Shown: positions 46,131-57,406 of the stretch, piece by piece
Numbering within the stretch: position 1 is the first letter of the stretch
Layout: each line of letters opens with the position of its first letter
DNA from: Dimargaris cristalligena
Lineage: Eukaryota; Kickxellomycota; Dimargaritomycetes; Dimargaritales; Dimargaritaceae
Assembly: GCA_027576995.1 (NCBI GenBank)
Contig: JANBQC010000054.1
Span: 1 to 64,000, forward strand
Length of the DNA: 64,000 bases
Direction: 5' to 3'
Made by a program: the position numbers and the translations under genes
The notes under the pieces: model-generated
Told to the model about the DNA's origin: nothing
The model's input: only the letters and a program-made list of their open reading frames with translations
Database searches by the model: none

Positions 46131-47121
46131 CGGATGTCACACGGGATAATCCGACCCAATATAATCGAGACCACTCTTGGCTGGCCTTCTGTATAAGTCC
46201 CACTCATGGCGCTTTACCATTTCCATGGTAACACTTCGTACCACTGTGATATACAATAAGTATAACCGAAACCAGAGGAATCCGCCCCTATATTATCAGC
46301 ATTGGTCTGAGGAGTCTTCCGGATACCAACGAATAGTCACCAAGGCTGCTGCTTACTACCCACATGTTGGCCTTTCAATACTGTCCCAATGAACTAATAT
46401 CCCACCAGAATACAGTCAGTCTATTCCACAGCATACATCATTCCTGTTTATCCCAATATCTCCACCCTATTTAGCACCTAGTTGCTATGATGCTTTTTGG
46501 AGCATTATTCATAGGAAACCTGTCCATATAGGTTCCGGTTTGGGATTTGAACGGTTAGTCATCGTAATTTTACTACAATATTATATCAAATGCCTCCAAG
46601 AAATCTCAGCTACGTGTGATACGCGGGGATATATTTAATTGGTTAGCTATTTTCCGTCAAGTCATTGGAATGATCTCCAATGGAATGCCCCGAGACTAAG
46701 GTGGCTGGGCTATATGTAATTAATGAAGTATGTGTGGGACACTCAATATTTCCATTGTACTCTACGCCATTCATCCCCAGATATCCGATATATATTATCC
46801 TGTAGCACCAATGTATTGCATTTAAATGGAAACCAAAGGCAGGTCTGCTGGGAGCATAGAGGTAGAGTGGTTGAAGCACAGTGCTATAAAACAGGCATGT
46901 TCTGCCTCCACTATTCCACTCACTAGGCTATTTCATATTTATCAGCAGCTCTTCCACACCCCCAACCTTTGAGAGTAGCAATATTAGAAGTAAGCAATAA
47001 TATATAATTCACCCTATCTATGTACAAGTTGATGGTTTGAGTCACAGTTTCGGGAAACTCATCAGATACCATATGTTAAAAACATAGTATGCTATTCCTC
47101 TATTTTACTTGTCTTGTCCTT

Positions 47122-47702
47122 TGTCACCTGGGTTTACTACAATTAGTCTATCAAGAGTCCCAAGGATAGGCTTCTAATGGTAGGTAGGGCTTAGACTCAG
47201 CCAAGTGGGCTACTAGCATCAGGTATGGGGTATGGTACTAACCAGTAAAGGCTTAGGTGATCAGTTATACAAGGGACATGCATCAGGTACACTTACAGGT
47301 CAGTACGAGGGGGTGAGCATATATAGTATTTATTGGGGTAAACTAGGGGGGTAAGTATAAAGCTAAGGAATCTAACCAGCCCCAATAGGGCTTAGTTATA
47401 TATATGTGGGGACAGCTCCAGAGGGAGGTCCCAAGGTAAGACTACAGGTAACTAAAGTATATAGTAAAAATAGGCCAACCGAATGGCTACTAGTATCTGG
47501 AAGACACTCATGGTAACCGGAAGGGTCTTTAGATCAGCCAGTTAAGTGATTTATGTGAAGAGCTGGAGTCTAGAAGGGGAAGGGTTATATGATATAGGGT
47601 GATCCCATAGTACTGGGGTGACCATGGGAAGGTTAATATGGTGCTATAAGGCCTAATAAGGGTAGATAGCCTGGTGTCCAGATTAAGGTAGATTAGAAGG
47701 GC
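47122..47702 (+). repeat. Left terminal inverted repeat arm
   Basis: About 580 bases complementary to 49339-49936, with substitutions and small indels along the alignment. The inner boundary is approximate (near AGATTAGAAGGG). Confidence 0.75.
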
Positions 47703-47740
47703 TGACATCCTTAAAACTAAAGATTTAAACAGCTGATCAG

Positions 47741-48604
47741 GTGGCTTATCACACATTCATCTTGTTGCTGGTAGTATGCCAAGGTTATGTACAGCCTGCG
47801 CCTGCTGACAATATACCAGATAAACTATTGTTAAATGATGCTGTCAAAGGATTGCTTATGATTGACAATTTCAATGCCTTACCTTTACAGTCTAATGACA
47901 GGGACCTGTTACCACCACTAAGCCCTACAAATGGGAGACCTACTCCATTGTCATTCTTTAACCAGCCTATCACAGATATTTGCATCTCTGAAATAAAGGA
48001 AATCCTGCCTGGGTTTCCCAAGTCCTTCTGGTTTACATCAGATCCTAGTAATGATATTAGTCAACAATAATCTCCCCCCAACCCTGGGCCCCATGTGAAT
48101 TACAGTGATTTGCTTGTAGGGTCAAGTCAGCAGTTTGAGGGAACTCATTTGCCACAGCCAGCTGGTCATCCAGGGAATACCAATATGCTACCAATGCAGA
48201 TGGAAAGCGCAGGATACCCTTCTGTATGTGAGTTCCATAAGCATACAAATACCCCCAGCCATCAGCTTAGTGATGACTCCACAATGTATATGAGAAATAG
48301 CCCATCTACTGATAATGGGTTAATTAAATTGGATGTAGAAATGGCCGACGCATCTCTAATAAAACAACTAACTAATGTGCTAGGTGATAATAACCTACCC
48401 TCAAACCCCAAACATCCCACCATTAAATTTATGGATTACTTTGCAGCTGGTGCCATAAAATTAAATTCAGACAGCATATGGACTGCCAGTAATGGGAAAC
48501 CTAACAAGGCAAAGAAAATTATTGGGGTATTTGAGAAATCAGGTGCAATGCCTGTGGACATCAATGAAACTATGCAAGCATCTTTCCCAAATGGCCTTTC
48601 CTGA
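47741..48604 (+). pseudogene. Internal open frame of the TIR element, interrupted
   Basis: One reading frame spans this stretch with a single TAA at 48068-48070. It is rich in Asn, Pro and Ser early on (QSNDRDLLPPLSPTNGRP) and more structured near its end (KFMDYFAAGAIKLNSDS, then KKIIGVFEKSGAMPVDINET). The frame opens with GTG; the first ATG lies further in, and no ATG near the start suggests upstream exons or decay. The stop could be removed if it lies in an intron. No known domain is recognised. Third positions are AT-rich, unlike the host genes. Confidence 0.45.
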
Positions 48605-49079
48605 GATCCAAGAATCATTGGGTGTGTTGGGAGGGGAAATAGATCAAGGGCTGATTAGTATCGACCATAGTTGCTCTATTGATACATTCAAAACTCTGAA
48701 TGGAGGTTCAGACTGTAACCTAATATCATTTGAAAAACTTAAAATTGCATTACCATTATATAAATGTAAAATTAGTGGATTAAGAGCTCTATCCACCCCA
48801 AAAAAGACTTATCAAATTAGTAATCCCCTCAGCATTTTTTTCTAATGGTATTATAAGAGGCTGGCCAGTCCTTTGCTCATTTATACCTTGGGTTATGATG
48901 AAACTACTGAAACACACTTCACCAATTTCTTTACCCTGGACAAGGGCTATGACTGCAAGGGAATGGCAAAAAAGGAAAATATTTGGGGAAAGTTGTTTGG
49001 CTATCACTTGGTAATATTAATGACTAAATCAAAAAACCCAATGTACCCAAGCCAGCCAAAGGAGGCACTAGAGGAGTGA
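48492..49079 (+). pseudogene. Second internal frame of the TIR element, shifted and interrupted
   Basis: The protein-like reading moves from the preceding frame into this one near 48590-48605, continuing EIQESLGVLGGEIDQGLISIDHS and FEKLKIALPLYKCKISGLRALS. A TAA at 48843-48845 follows a run of seven T. After it, this frame reads LASPLLIYTLGYDETTE, while another frame reads IIRGWPVLCSFIPWVMMKLL, so a further frame change at the T run is possible. The whole looks like one decayed protein of about 450 residues. An AATAAA at 49284-49289 could be its old poly(A) signal. Confidence 0.4.
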
Positions 49080-49338
49080 CTAAAGAAGGCGAAAACAATG
49101 ATAACTGAGTATATAAGTGGAGGAAATAAAAATAAGCAGACTGATGGTTCTGTCAGCAATGACAACTAACTTTGAGCAGTCTCACAAATATACATTTTTT
49201 TCCTGGTCTTACTGGAACTCCGGCAGGACCTTTTGAAAATGTATAGTGTTTTACTTAATAATTTTCATAAACCATATTTCTCAATAAATATACACTATTT
49301 GAATTAAAATCTATTACTAACTCTAATTTAGTAATTTT

Positions 49339-49936
49339 GGCCCTTCTAATTTACTGTTGGACTATCTAATCCTCCTTAATCCAGGCACCTGTAGTATCCA
49401 TCCCTATTAGGCCTTATAGCACCCTATTAACCTTCCCATGGTCACCCCTGGTACTATGGGATCATCATTTATTATATAATCCTTCCCCTTTTAGACTCCA
49501 CCTCTTTGCACTAATCACTCCAGTACTGATCTGAAGGCTCTTCTAGTTACCTTCAGAGTCTTCTGGATACTAGTGACTATCGAGTTGGTTTATTTATCTA
49601 TACCTTTATCTTAGTGGTATCATTCCCTTGGGACCTCCCTCTGGAGTTATCCCCACATATATAACTGGGCCCCATTGGGACTGGTTAGAGTCCTTAGTTT
49701 ATTCTTACCCCTTAGTTTACCCAATAAACTCTATATATACTCACTCCCCTTATACCAACTAGTAAGTGTGCCCACTGTATGTCCCTTAACTATACTTACT
49801 ATTAAACCTTTATTAGTTAGTACTATACCCTGTACCTGATACTAGTAAACTATTTAACTAAGCCTAAGCTGTACCTACTATTAGAAGCCTATCCTTAGGA
49901 CTCTTAATAGACTAAAATTAGTCAACTAAGGTGACA
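49339..49936 (-). repeat. Right terminal inverted repeat arm
   Basis: About 600 bases, the inverted partner of 47122-47702. It carries a small extra segment near its inner end compared with the left arm. Confidence 0.75.
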
Positions 49937-51054
49937 GACTTAAAGTGTAGATCTTAATAGTTGTATTATGAGTACTAGTAAACTGAGGGATTAGGATGTA
50001 TTATTAGTATACCTTTATAAGACTGATAACTGACATCCAAAGGCATTATAAGGGCCAGAAGTAACTTCATTGAACCTTTGGGAATAATGTATATACTAAT
50101 AGACCATTATACTGAAAAGGGGAGGTGGAGGTTTTATCAAGGAGTCCCTAGTCGGGTCAATGGTGGCTGTAACACACACTGGCTCTCAGGCATAGTGACC
50201 GGGGCCATAGTCCTGGTTATGCTGGTAGACTCCAATGGGGTTGAGCTGCTATGGTGACCTGGATCAGGCCCTACCATGACTGTGGATGCAACAACTCCCA
50301 TCCTCCACTCACCTGCATTCTAGAGAAAGTTCTTGGGAACTCTGGCATTAAGTGCCTAAGGTAGATTGTTGGTCTAGGCTGGTGGAGCCGTCCTCTATTT
50401 CCGTAGAGGTTATTGGAGATGGTAATCTGGGGTTTATATTGAGTCTCCTGGCGACGCCGTGCTTTTGCCAGCCCAAGAGACTGCCATAGCACAGGTATGC
50501 AGTTGGGGAGTGCAGTTCCCTTAAAAATAACTCTTTCAACTTCCCGGGACTTAGTCACTCAATGCTCCCTCCGTTTTATATCACTATCAAAATAGATGAG
50601 CAGTAGTACTTAACTCAGTCCGATTAGAGCTAATCCAGTGAAATGGTCTGTATGTTTGTAGGCCATTATTGTACGTGGCTGATGGCCAGTAGTTATTACA
50701 ACCTACCATTCGAAGCGCACCAGAATTCGGGACTGGTGTTAAAAAATGTACACACTACTTTCGATTACTATACTAGATGTAATAATTATTCCGAACTCTT
50801 TAAACCAGCCCATTATCTAGACAGCAATATAGACCTGTGCCTCGAATATAAGCCTCCAGGTAAAGAAATTACCAATAATAACTGTTTATTAATAGCAGTT
50901 GTGAACTACAAAAATCAATAGTTAAGATCGTATACTAATATAGTAACGAGTAGTCATTAAATCATTAAGGTAGGGCTTTTACCGCTTTCAAAGTTCCATT
51001 TCAAGGAGAAGAGGGGGCCAGGTTCATTTCAGGGCCCAGTGAAATACATCCGAA
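49937..51054. other. Spacer right of the TIR element
   Basis: No supported gene. The stretch 50100-50560 is less AT-rich than its surroundings but has no convincing coding frame. Confidence 0.4.
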
Positions 51055-51387
51055 CTACAGATCATTCCACATAAATCCGTTACCTACACTGATAAAGTGA
51101 CTCCGAGAATCGTGGAATATTATTAAATTAGGAATAATTTCTATATTTTTGGTTCGCTGCTGGGCATTGGGGCGGGTGCCCCAGTGACGGGCGGATCGGG
51201 CGGAAAATGAGCGGTAGCGACGGGTAAGCAAGGAGGGTGCTTTGGGCGTCGCCATCGCACTCCGCTGGGTTACGGGAAGGGGCAGCTCGGATTTGGCTAA
51301 AGCTGGGGCGGTTCTCACCCGTGTGGCTATGAGGAGGGAAGCCGTGGCGACGAAAAGAACCTTGGCGTATACGCTGGTGACCTTCAT
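51055..51387 (-). CDS. Putative small secreted protein
   Basis: An ATG-started frame of 110 residues opens with a secretion signal pattern: MKVTSVYAK, then the hydrophobic core VLFVATASLLIA, then a polar region with a likely cleavage after about residue 27. The mature part is small and basic (SLLTRRYRSFSARSARHWG). Third positions are GC-rich down to about residue 80, like host genes, then become AT-rich, so the true end may differ through an intron. A TATA-like minus-strand sequence lies ~120 bases upstream. It sits in an otherwise gene-poor, repeat-rich tract. A small secreted protein is plausible; the function is unknown. Confidence 0.4.
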   Translation of the reverse strand: MKVTSVYAKVLFVATASLLIATRVRTAPALAKSELPLPVTQRSAMATPKAPSLLTRRYRSFSARSARHWGTRPNAQQRTKNIEIIPNLIIFHDSRSHFISVGNGFMWNDL

Positions 51388-52605
51388 GGAGAATGCGTCG
51401 CAGGGGGGAGGTGGGGGCAGAAGAAAATTAAAGTAGAAATATGATTGGCTCGTAAAACACTATGCGAGAGTTCTAGGCCAACTGTTATTAAAGGCTGATC
51501 GTAGTATATAAATGATGGATGGGTTCGAAAAAGAACTCAAAAATATCGGGGACGGCTAAACATAATATGATGGCCTAGGTAGGGGATGGTGATGTTGGAG
51601 GGACCGGGTGGTGCGAAGACAGGGCTTTAATATCGGAAGCTGGTATTCAGCTACCCCCATCCCTTGGCCCAAATCAACTTTACAACAAATTTCTCCCCTT
51701 ATTTAAGCTATACTCGAGAGTGTCAGTCTATTTCCCCAACTGGCTAAACGTTGTCGTTTTCTCAAATGGGACTAACACGTGGAGTAGCTGCTGAGCAGAG
51801 GGATTGTGTAATGATTAACTATGGTAATCAATTCGACCGATGCGAAATCCATGATTAACACCACATGCTATCCGATAAAGTCCCTAAATTCAGATCGAAG
51901 TGAGATGCTATACTTTTGTACATACAGTCTACATTGGTGTCGACGGTGTAGCGGGCCGAAGGGGATTGATCGACTCAACAGGCGGAGCATGGAGATGGTC
52001 CACGAGTTGTTTAGGTCCATCAATTGTCACTGAGTCATGCAAATTCCGGCCCGCAAAATGATGCGGCGCCGGTTGAAGAAATGGAGGGCTGTATACTTCA
52101 CACCCTACTGGATAAAATATGAGCAAATTGCATGACCTCGTGGCGCCCACTATCCACTAAAAATATAATCGGTTGGTTTAGATTGCGGTAATCGAAAAAG
52201 ACTGTCTCTAGGATTATCGTTGAATGCGACTATCGCTGGACGAGTGACATGCTTATTAAACTATAGCTACTCATATTCGGCCCAGACGGTAGGGAGCATA
52301 CGGGAGAGGTTCACTCGGACGGTATAACGAAAAAAATCCCCTGGACAGGGCAAACCTAACTGGGGATAAATGCATCACCCGTCTATCTTCCTATATTCAC
52401 ATTGTCACGGCCCACATGGTCATTGACTGCACCAGCGTAATAACCAGCAGGGCGGGAGAATTTGCACTCACCGTCGGGTTTCAAAACTAAGTGCCCCCGC
52501 CGCTACCTTGCGCTGGGAGGCTCCTTCGTGTTTTCTTGCCCATTTAGTAATAGTCCGTTAATATTCGGACCCGTCACTTATATTTAACCGGTAACTATAT
52601 CGCGC

Positions 52606-52645
52606 AAAACTTTGCACAACCAAGCCGAATTTCACCCAGCATTGA
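52606..52645 (+). repeat. Dispersed ~40-base repeat, copy C
   Basis: The core ACAACCAAGC(C/T)GAATTTC plus ACCCA is shared with 11165-11203 on the minus strand, and the GCCGAATTTCACCCA part with 41-81. Confidence 0.5.
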
Positions 52646-53298
52646 TTATCAAGCGGCCATAGACATGGCTTAATTAGATATTATAATGGGTTGGCCTCCG
52701 AACAGGGAGCTCCGATGGCACGTTCGCCTTTGGTAAATCACATGTGGAGCAAAACCCTAGTTTTAAAGGGCACCCGCTGAAATTCACCATGGTACAACCG
52801 GCTTCTTACCGCTGTGGGTGTCTAATTGTGATGCTTAGAAAAAAAATGTCGAGCTTGGGTTCAATTTGTAAAACGATCTCCATACACATGTCTTGGTGAC
52901 CCAGTATTGGTCAGGACTATAACTAAATTATACGTATTTCAATGTCGAGGACTGGGTCTGTTTTTCTATTGGTACCTGATGCCAAATAATCCAAAGAGCC
53001 TGCTGGTCCAGCTTGTAAGCCAATCTTTGCCACTGCAATGGCGCTATTAAACTAAAGGGATGCAGAATAACATTTTAATATCGTCGGGGGGTGTTAGCCA
53101 AGAGAATATGCATATCATCAGCTAATTTTTATGAATGCACTAGCTAACCATGTATGGCATTTGTTAGCTGTCTTGTTTTGTATGAGCGTTTCAAAGTAAT
53201 ACTTGATGGATTTATGATACCCGAATCCATGCGGATAGGTATGGTACTGACTGGTAATATTTCCCTAATGCTGTTTGATTTTTTATACATATATATTT

Positions 53299-53351
53299 GT
53301 ATATATTCGGATATGCGATGATACCAAATCACCATTTCAGTACTGCCATCC
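53299..53351 (+). repeat. Dispersed 53-base repeat, copy 2
   Basis: Gap-free match to 46078-46130 at 42 of 53 positions. Confidence 0.5.
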
Positions 53352-53702
53352 TATATATAGTGCCGTATAATTAAGCCCAGTCGACACCCATGTCTTCTGA
53401 CCCTATACTTCACCATATGTCCTAAGTGTCTTACAGATGCTATTAGGATGGTACTGGTCGTTATTGCAGTTTATTTCTCCTATGCTGCCCCCCCCCCAGT
53501 TAGTGACTATATTACAATCACTTAGTTAGCAATACCCCCTACCTACTATCATCTGTTGAGTAAGCTCGGGTTGAAACAGCTCATGGTGCTCTTTACCTGG
53601 GAGGCCCATTTATATGGACCTGTCTAGTCGGATTATACCACATTCCATTAAACAAGATTTCTCTTAAATGTATATCATGGAACTCGATAGAGGCTGGAGT
53701 GA

Positions 53703-53864
53703 AATGACGGCAACAAGCTATTTGATATCCAACCACATGTAGGTTTATTGAATGTCCCTCAGCTCCTTATTAACGAAATACAGGCGCTTTCATCCGTACT
53801 GTTAATCATTGGGGAGGAAATTGTCACACCCTTCACCGTCGAGTTGGATATGCCCACCGTTTAA
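53703..53864 (+). pseudogene. Short decayed coding stretch
   Basis: An open frame reads NDGNKLFDIQPHVGLLNVPQ and continues LLINEIQALSSVLLIIGEEI before ending at a TAA at 53862-53864. Just upstream, another frame reads MELDRGWSEMT, suggesting a frame break. The composition is protein-like, but no family is recognised and chance cannot be excluded. Confidence 0.25.
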
Positions 53865-53928
53865 ACCAATCCCACCAGATGATAAGGAACTCGTATTTAT
53901 TAACTACTATCCCCGTGTTTCCAATTAA

Positions 53929-56346
53929 CTAAAGATGATTCGTTTCCTCAATATTGGCCGGTACAACCTTACGGGGACGACCTCGTTTCCGTTTCGGTTG
54001 ATCTGTTTTGACGGGACGGGGCTTACGGGGGGAGGGAGGGGGCTTAGGGGGTCGTTTGCGGAGGTTGGCTATAATGTCATTGGGGGCGGGTTCGACCATC
54101 ACCTTGCCGCTGGAGTCGTCGCACTGGGCCTTGACGACCATGGTGGGTCCGGACCGGAAAAAGGGGTGCAGTTTGGCCCGCCCGGACTCGGGGTCATCCT
54201 CGTTCTCTTCCCCCCATTCCTTCCCCCCCTCTCCCTCTCCCTCTTCCTCTTGTTCTTGTTCTTGTTCTTGTTCTTGCCCTTTTTTCTCCCTGGAACGGAG
54301 CTCAGGGTCGGAGGTCGGATCCACATCACCGACTGGAGAGGAGGAGGTGGTGGTGGTGGTAGTGGCCGCTGCGGTGGTCTGTTTCTTTAATTTTTCGGGC
54401 AAATTATCCGGATCCAGCACAAACCCCACCTCGTCGGTAGGGTAATTGAGGACAATCTCGCCGCCAACCTGATCGGGATGGAGTATCACCGCGGGGTCAA
54501 ACACTTTTTTCTTAACCAGACTCTTCCAGCGGCGCCAACACAGATTATCGGTCCGATTGTCCATCCGGGTCGCCACCTGGGACCATTTACCCAGTCCAAT
54601 ATCCTGAACCACCCGAATCAGGGCCCGATCCTCCTGGGGGGTCCAGGGACCTTGGTTCACGTCGGGGTTCAGGGTATTCATGTACCGTTCCCGACATTGC
54701 ACGTCCGTTCGGGACGAGACGTAAAGTTGGACTTGGCGCCACTGGGTCGGACCGAAGATCTCGACGGCCGCGATGAGGGCCCGGTCCTCGGCGGGGGTCC
54801 ACCGACCCCGGCGGATAATGGGGTTGATACTTTTGGCCCACCGGTGCAGGCACTGCTGGCCGGTACGGGTTTCCAGAACGTGGGCAATTTGTTGCCAGTT
54901 CTTCTCCCCGTACGTTTGGACGGCCTCGTACAGCAACATGTCTTCTTCCGGGGTCCAGCGCCGTTTCACGACGTTGGTGGTCGTGATGATCTCCTGGTAG
55001 CGTTGAAAGCATTGGACCGCCGTTCGGTTGGTTTGCAGCTTCTCGGCCAGTTGGGGCCAGCGCCGCGGCGTACTTTGCTTGACCAATTGCATCAGCTGGT
55101 CGGTCTCCTCGGGGGTCCAGGCATCCTTGTTGATGATGGGGTGGTCATGGCACGTCCATTGGATAATGCATTCATTGGGCTGTCGGGACCGCACAAAGTC
55201 GCGTGAAATCTCAATCCAGTCCAGACCCTCTAGATTCCGCTCTAGCTCAGCCTTGGGGACTTTATTAACATCCCAGAGGGATGCATTCGGATCATTTCTA
55301 CAGAATTGCCCAAAAGGTATAGACATATATAGTATAGTGTAGGATTAAGGAATAAAGACAGTTAGCTATATCAAGGGGTACGCAGGAATACGTATATAGA
55401 CTCGGGTAGGTAAATGAGAATCACTCTACAAGCGGGTCCCTATCGTATAGTAGGAATATAAAAAGCAAATCACAACTTACGAGGTACTCATCATTTCAGC
55501 GATGATCCGCTTGTTCTGGGCTCGCACCCCCTCAGACAAAGCCTGGCGTTCTTTGGAAGTCCACCGATTAAACCGATCGAGCACACTGGGATGCCGTTCC
55601 CGTAAGAGGGCATCGGCGTTCTTGGGGGGTATTTCACCGTTAATATCCACAAAGTAGGGCTCAAACTGCTGGTCCATTTCGATATGTTTGGCCAGTACGT
55701 CCCATTTGGTGACCGTTCCGGGTACTTTGGCCACCGTACGGTGGCGGTTCAGCCGCACCTTCCGGTGTTCGTACGATACTTGCTCACCGTCGGACGAACA
55801 ACCCCCGCCGTCCGAATCCAGAGGGGGGTTATCGGGTTCGTGCGAGACCGGGGTACTGCCGAATTGACCAATTTTCATATTGGCAGCCATGGACACCAAA
55901 TTCTCGGATAGGCTGAGGATATCGGCCAAGTTGGGATTACCCTCCGATTCAGCCGCGGCTTGAACCAGGTCCGTGGCTGGGACATCGGAAGGGCTGAAAG
56001 GGTTACTAGCGCCGAGGCGGGTTCTGGAACCGCTAGTCAGGGCGGAGGGGTTCGGCTGGACTGGCGCTTGCTGGCGCGGCAAACGTCGACCTCGCTGGGG
56101 ACCAGCAATTTCGACCAGCCGCCGTTGGAATTGGAGGTTCTGTTGGTGAAGCTGCTGGACCTGCTCCAATTGCTGTTGCAGTAGGGCCTTGTAGCGGAGG
56201 TTAAGCTTGAATGCTTCGATGGTTTGGGTTTCTTCGTCGGAGACGGGCGTGGCAGAGGGGGGAGTGTCAGGTGGCTCGGGAACGGCCATGTGGAAGTGGG
56301 GTGAGCTGGACGAATCGTCCTCGGACTTGGGCAAAGTGGCACTCAT
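53929..56346 (-). CDS. SNAPC4-like Myb-repeat protein (snRNA-activating complex)
   Basis: Two exons, 56346-55481 and 55297-53929, join in phase 2 over a 183-base GT-AG intron and give 744 residues. The join reunites two halves of the SNAPC4 (SNAP190) pattern. Exon 1 ends with the region PYFVDINGEIPPKNADALLRER and a charged helix; exon 2 opens with the half repeat LDWIEISRDFVRSRQPNECI, followed by four full Myb repeats (~347-552), each starting W-T-P-x-E (AWTPEE, RWTPEED, RWTPAED, PWTPQED). The family binds proximal elements of snRNA genes for Pol II and Pol III. The C-terminal third is low-complexity, with an EQ/EG-rich acidic tract and a final AT-hook (KRKRGRPRK, ~727-735). A long coiled-coil-like Gln-rich helix sits at ~60-90. 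A generic Myb4R factor is the alternative. Confidence 0.82.
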
Positions 56347-57406
56347 GGTCGACCTAACCAACAAAGGAGACTTCGCAAGTCAATGGCTGGTTTGGGAAAA
56401 TATAATTTAGTGAAGAAGAAGTGAATGTGTCATGTGGTGTATGCCTCAAATGAATAGAATGGGGAGCTACAGTGGATTGAAAAATAGGGAGGTTTCTATT
56501 AAAATAAGTATATACTAAAAAAAATACGGGAAAGAAAGGCTAAACAATACTGGCTACCTTGGGTTGTGCAGGGAAAGCACGAAATTCAGCCCAGGCCAAA
56601 GGAAAACTTGCAATGTGGCTGGCCTGCAAACAACTGGGCCCGCTGTTCAGACCAATAGTATCACATCATCTCCCATAGGGTCTTTTTGCCTCTAATTTGA
56701 GACTTAATGTGTCAACGTATAGTATATAGCGTATTAAGGTGGTTTCAAAAAGGCAGTCCACCTAAAGCTGAAAATAATGAACCGGGATTTGGGAAATCAA
56801 TCGGATCAATGTTTATATTTATCTATGCTGGTTGTTTTAGAGCATCCGCTTTGCCATCCTTCAATTTTTTTACTTGTATGGCCCAGCCGCCGAAGCGGCC
56901 ATAATACTGTAGTTACCATGGTGCAATCCTTCCAAGTTACAAGGAAGAGCTGAACATTCCAAAAATACTATACTACAAAGTACAGCCTATAATTGGTATT
57001 ATATATCTAGTAAGAGACAGGTAATGTCCGACTTTTAATGAAAGAAAATTGGTTGTCGCCTAATAGCCTTCATCCCCTCCAAATAAACAACAACGGATAT
57101 TCGTCCAAAACTCAATGGTAACCATTTTGTGGCTATGGGTATTCAAGAAAATCACATAGCACTTTAAAACATTTTTGATTTAGAAAAAGCGGATGGCGCT
57201 TGAGGGTAAAAAGGAGGCGCCGTTGACTCAGGGCTAACCGGTTGAAAGGACATCGGAGGGGTGGTGTCGATGGGAGGCCACCAAACGCCTCCAATGGATT
57301 TGCCGCTGATAAAGCAAACTAATCGACCTAAAGGGGGCAATTAGGCTAGAAGTGCACCTCTTTCATCAGTCGCGCGTCCTACCAACGTGTGGTGTGGCTT
57401 AAGGAG
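56347..57406. other. Spacer between SGT2 3' end and SNAPC4-like 5' end
   Basis: AT-rich DNA without a supported gene. Confidence 0.5.

Larger units (their letters stand above)
44457..47121. other. Repeat-rich spacer including the assembly gap
   Basis: No supported gene. It contains a 16-base G run, the N gap with duplicated flanks, a second G run near 46026-46037, and one copy of a 53-base dispersed repeat (46078-46130). Confidence 0.5.
47122..49936. mobile_element. 2.8-kb element with ~0.6-kb terminal inverted repeats
   Basis: The two ends read TGTCACC inward on opposite strands, and the arms (47122-47702 and 49339-49936) are diverged inverted copies along their whole length, including AGGATAGGCTTCTAAT, CTCCAGAGGGAGGTCCCA and GACCATGGGAAGGTTAAT. 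The 1.6-kb interior carries broken open frames with AT-rich third positions, unlike the host genes. No target-site duplication is obvious and no transposase motif is recognisable, so the class is unknown. Long arms with a short interior could mean a foldback-type DNA transposon or a non-autonomous derivative. It inserted in a gene-poor tract. Confidence 0.75.
51388..53928. other. Repeat-bearing spacer
   Basis: No supported intact gene. It holds a copy of the ~40-bp dispersed repeat (52606-52645), a weaker match at 52776-52790, a copy of the 53-base repeat (53299-53351), and a protein-like but broken frame at 53703-53864. Confidence 0.4.

Noticed and set aside
50643..50921. ATG-started 92-codon frame on the plus strand
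   Set aside because: AT-rich at all codon positions, no signal peptide or domain; such a length can arise by chance in AT-rich DNA.
53929..55326. Myb gene starting at the ATG 55324-55326
   Set aside because: The first nine codons are AT-rich and end in a TGTAG acceptor; the phase-matched join to the upstream frame gives the full SNAPC4 layout.
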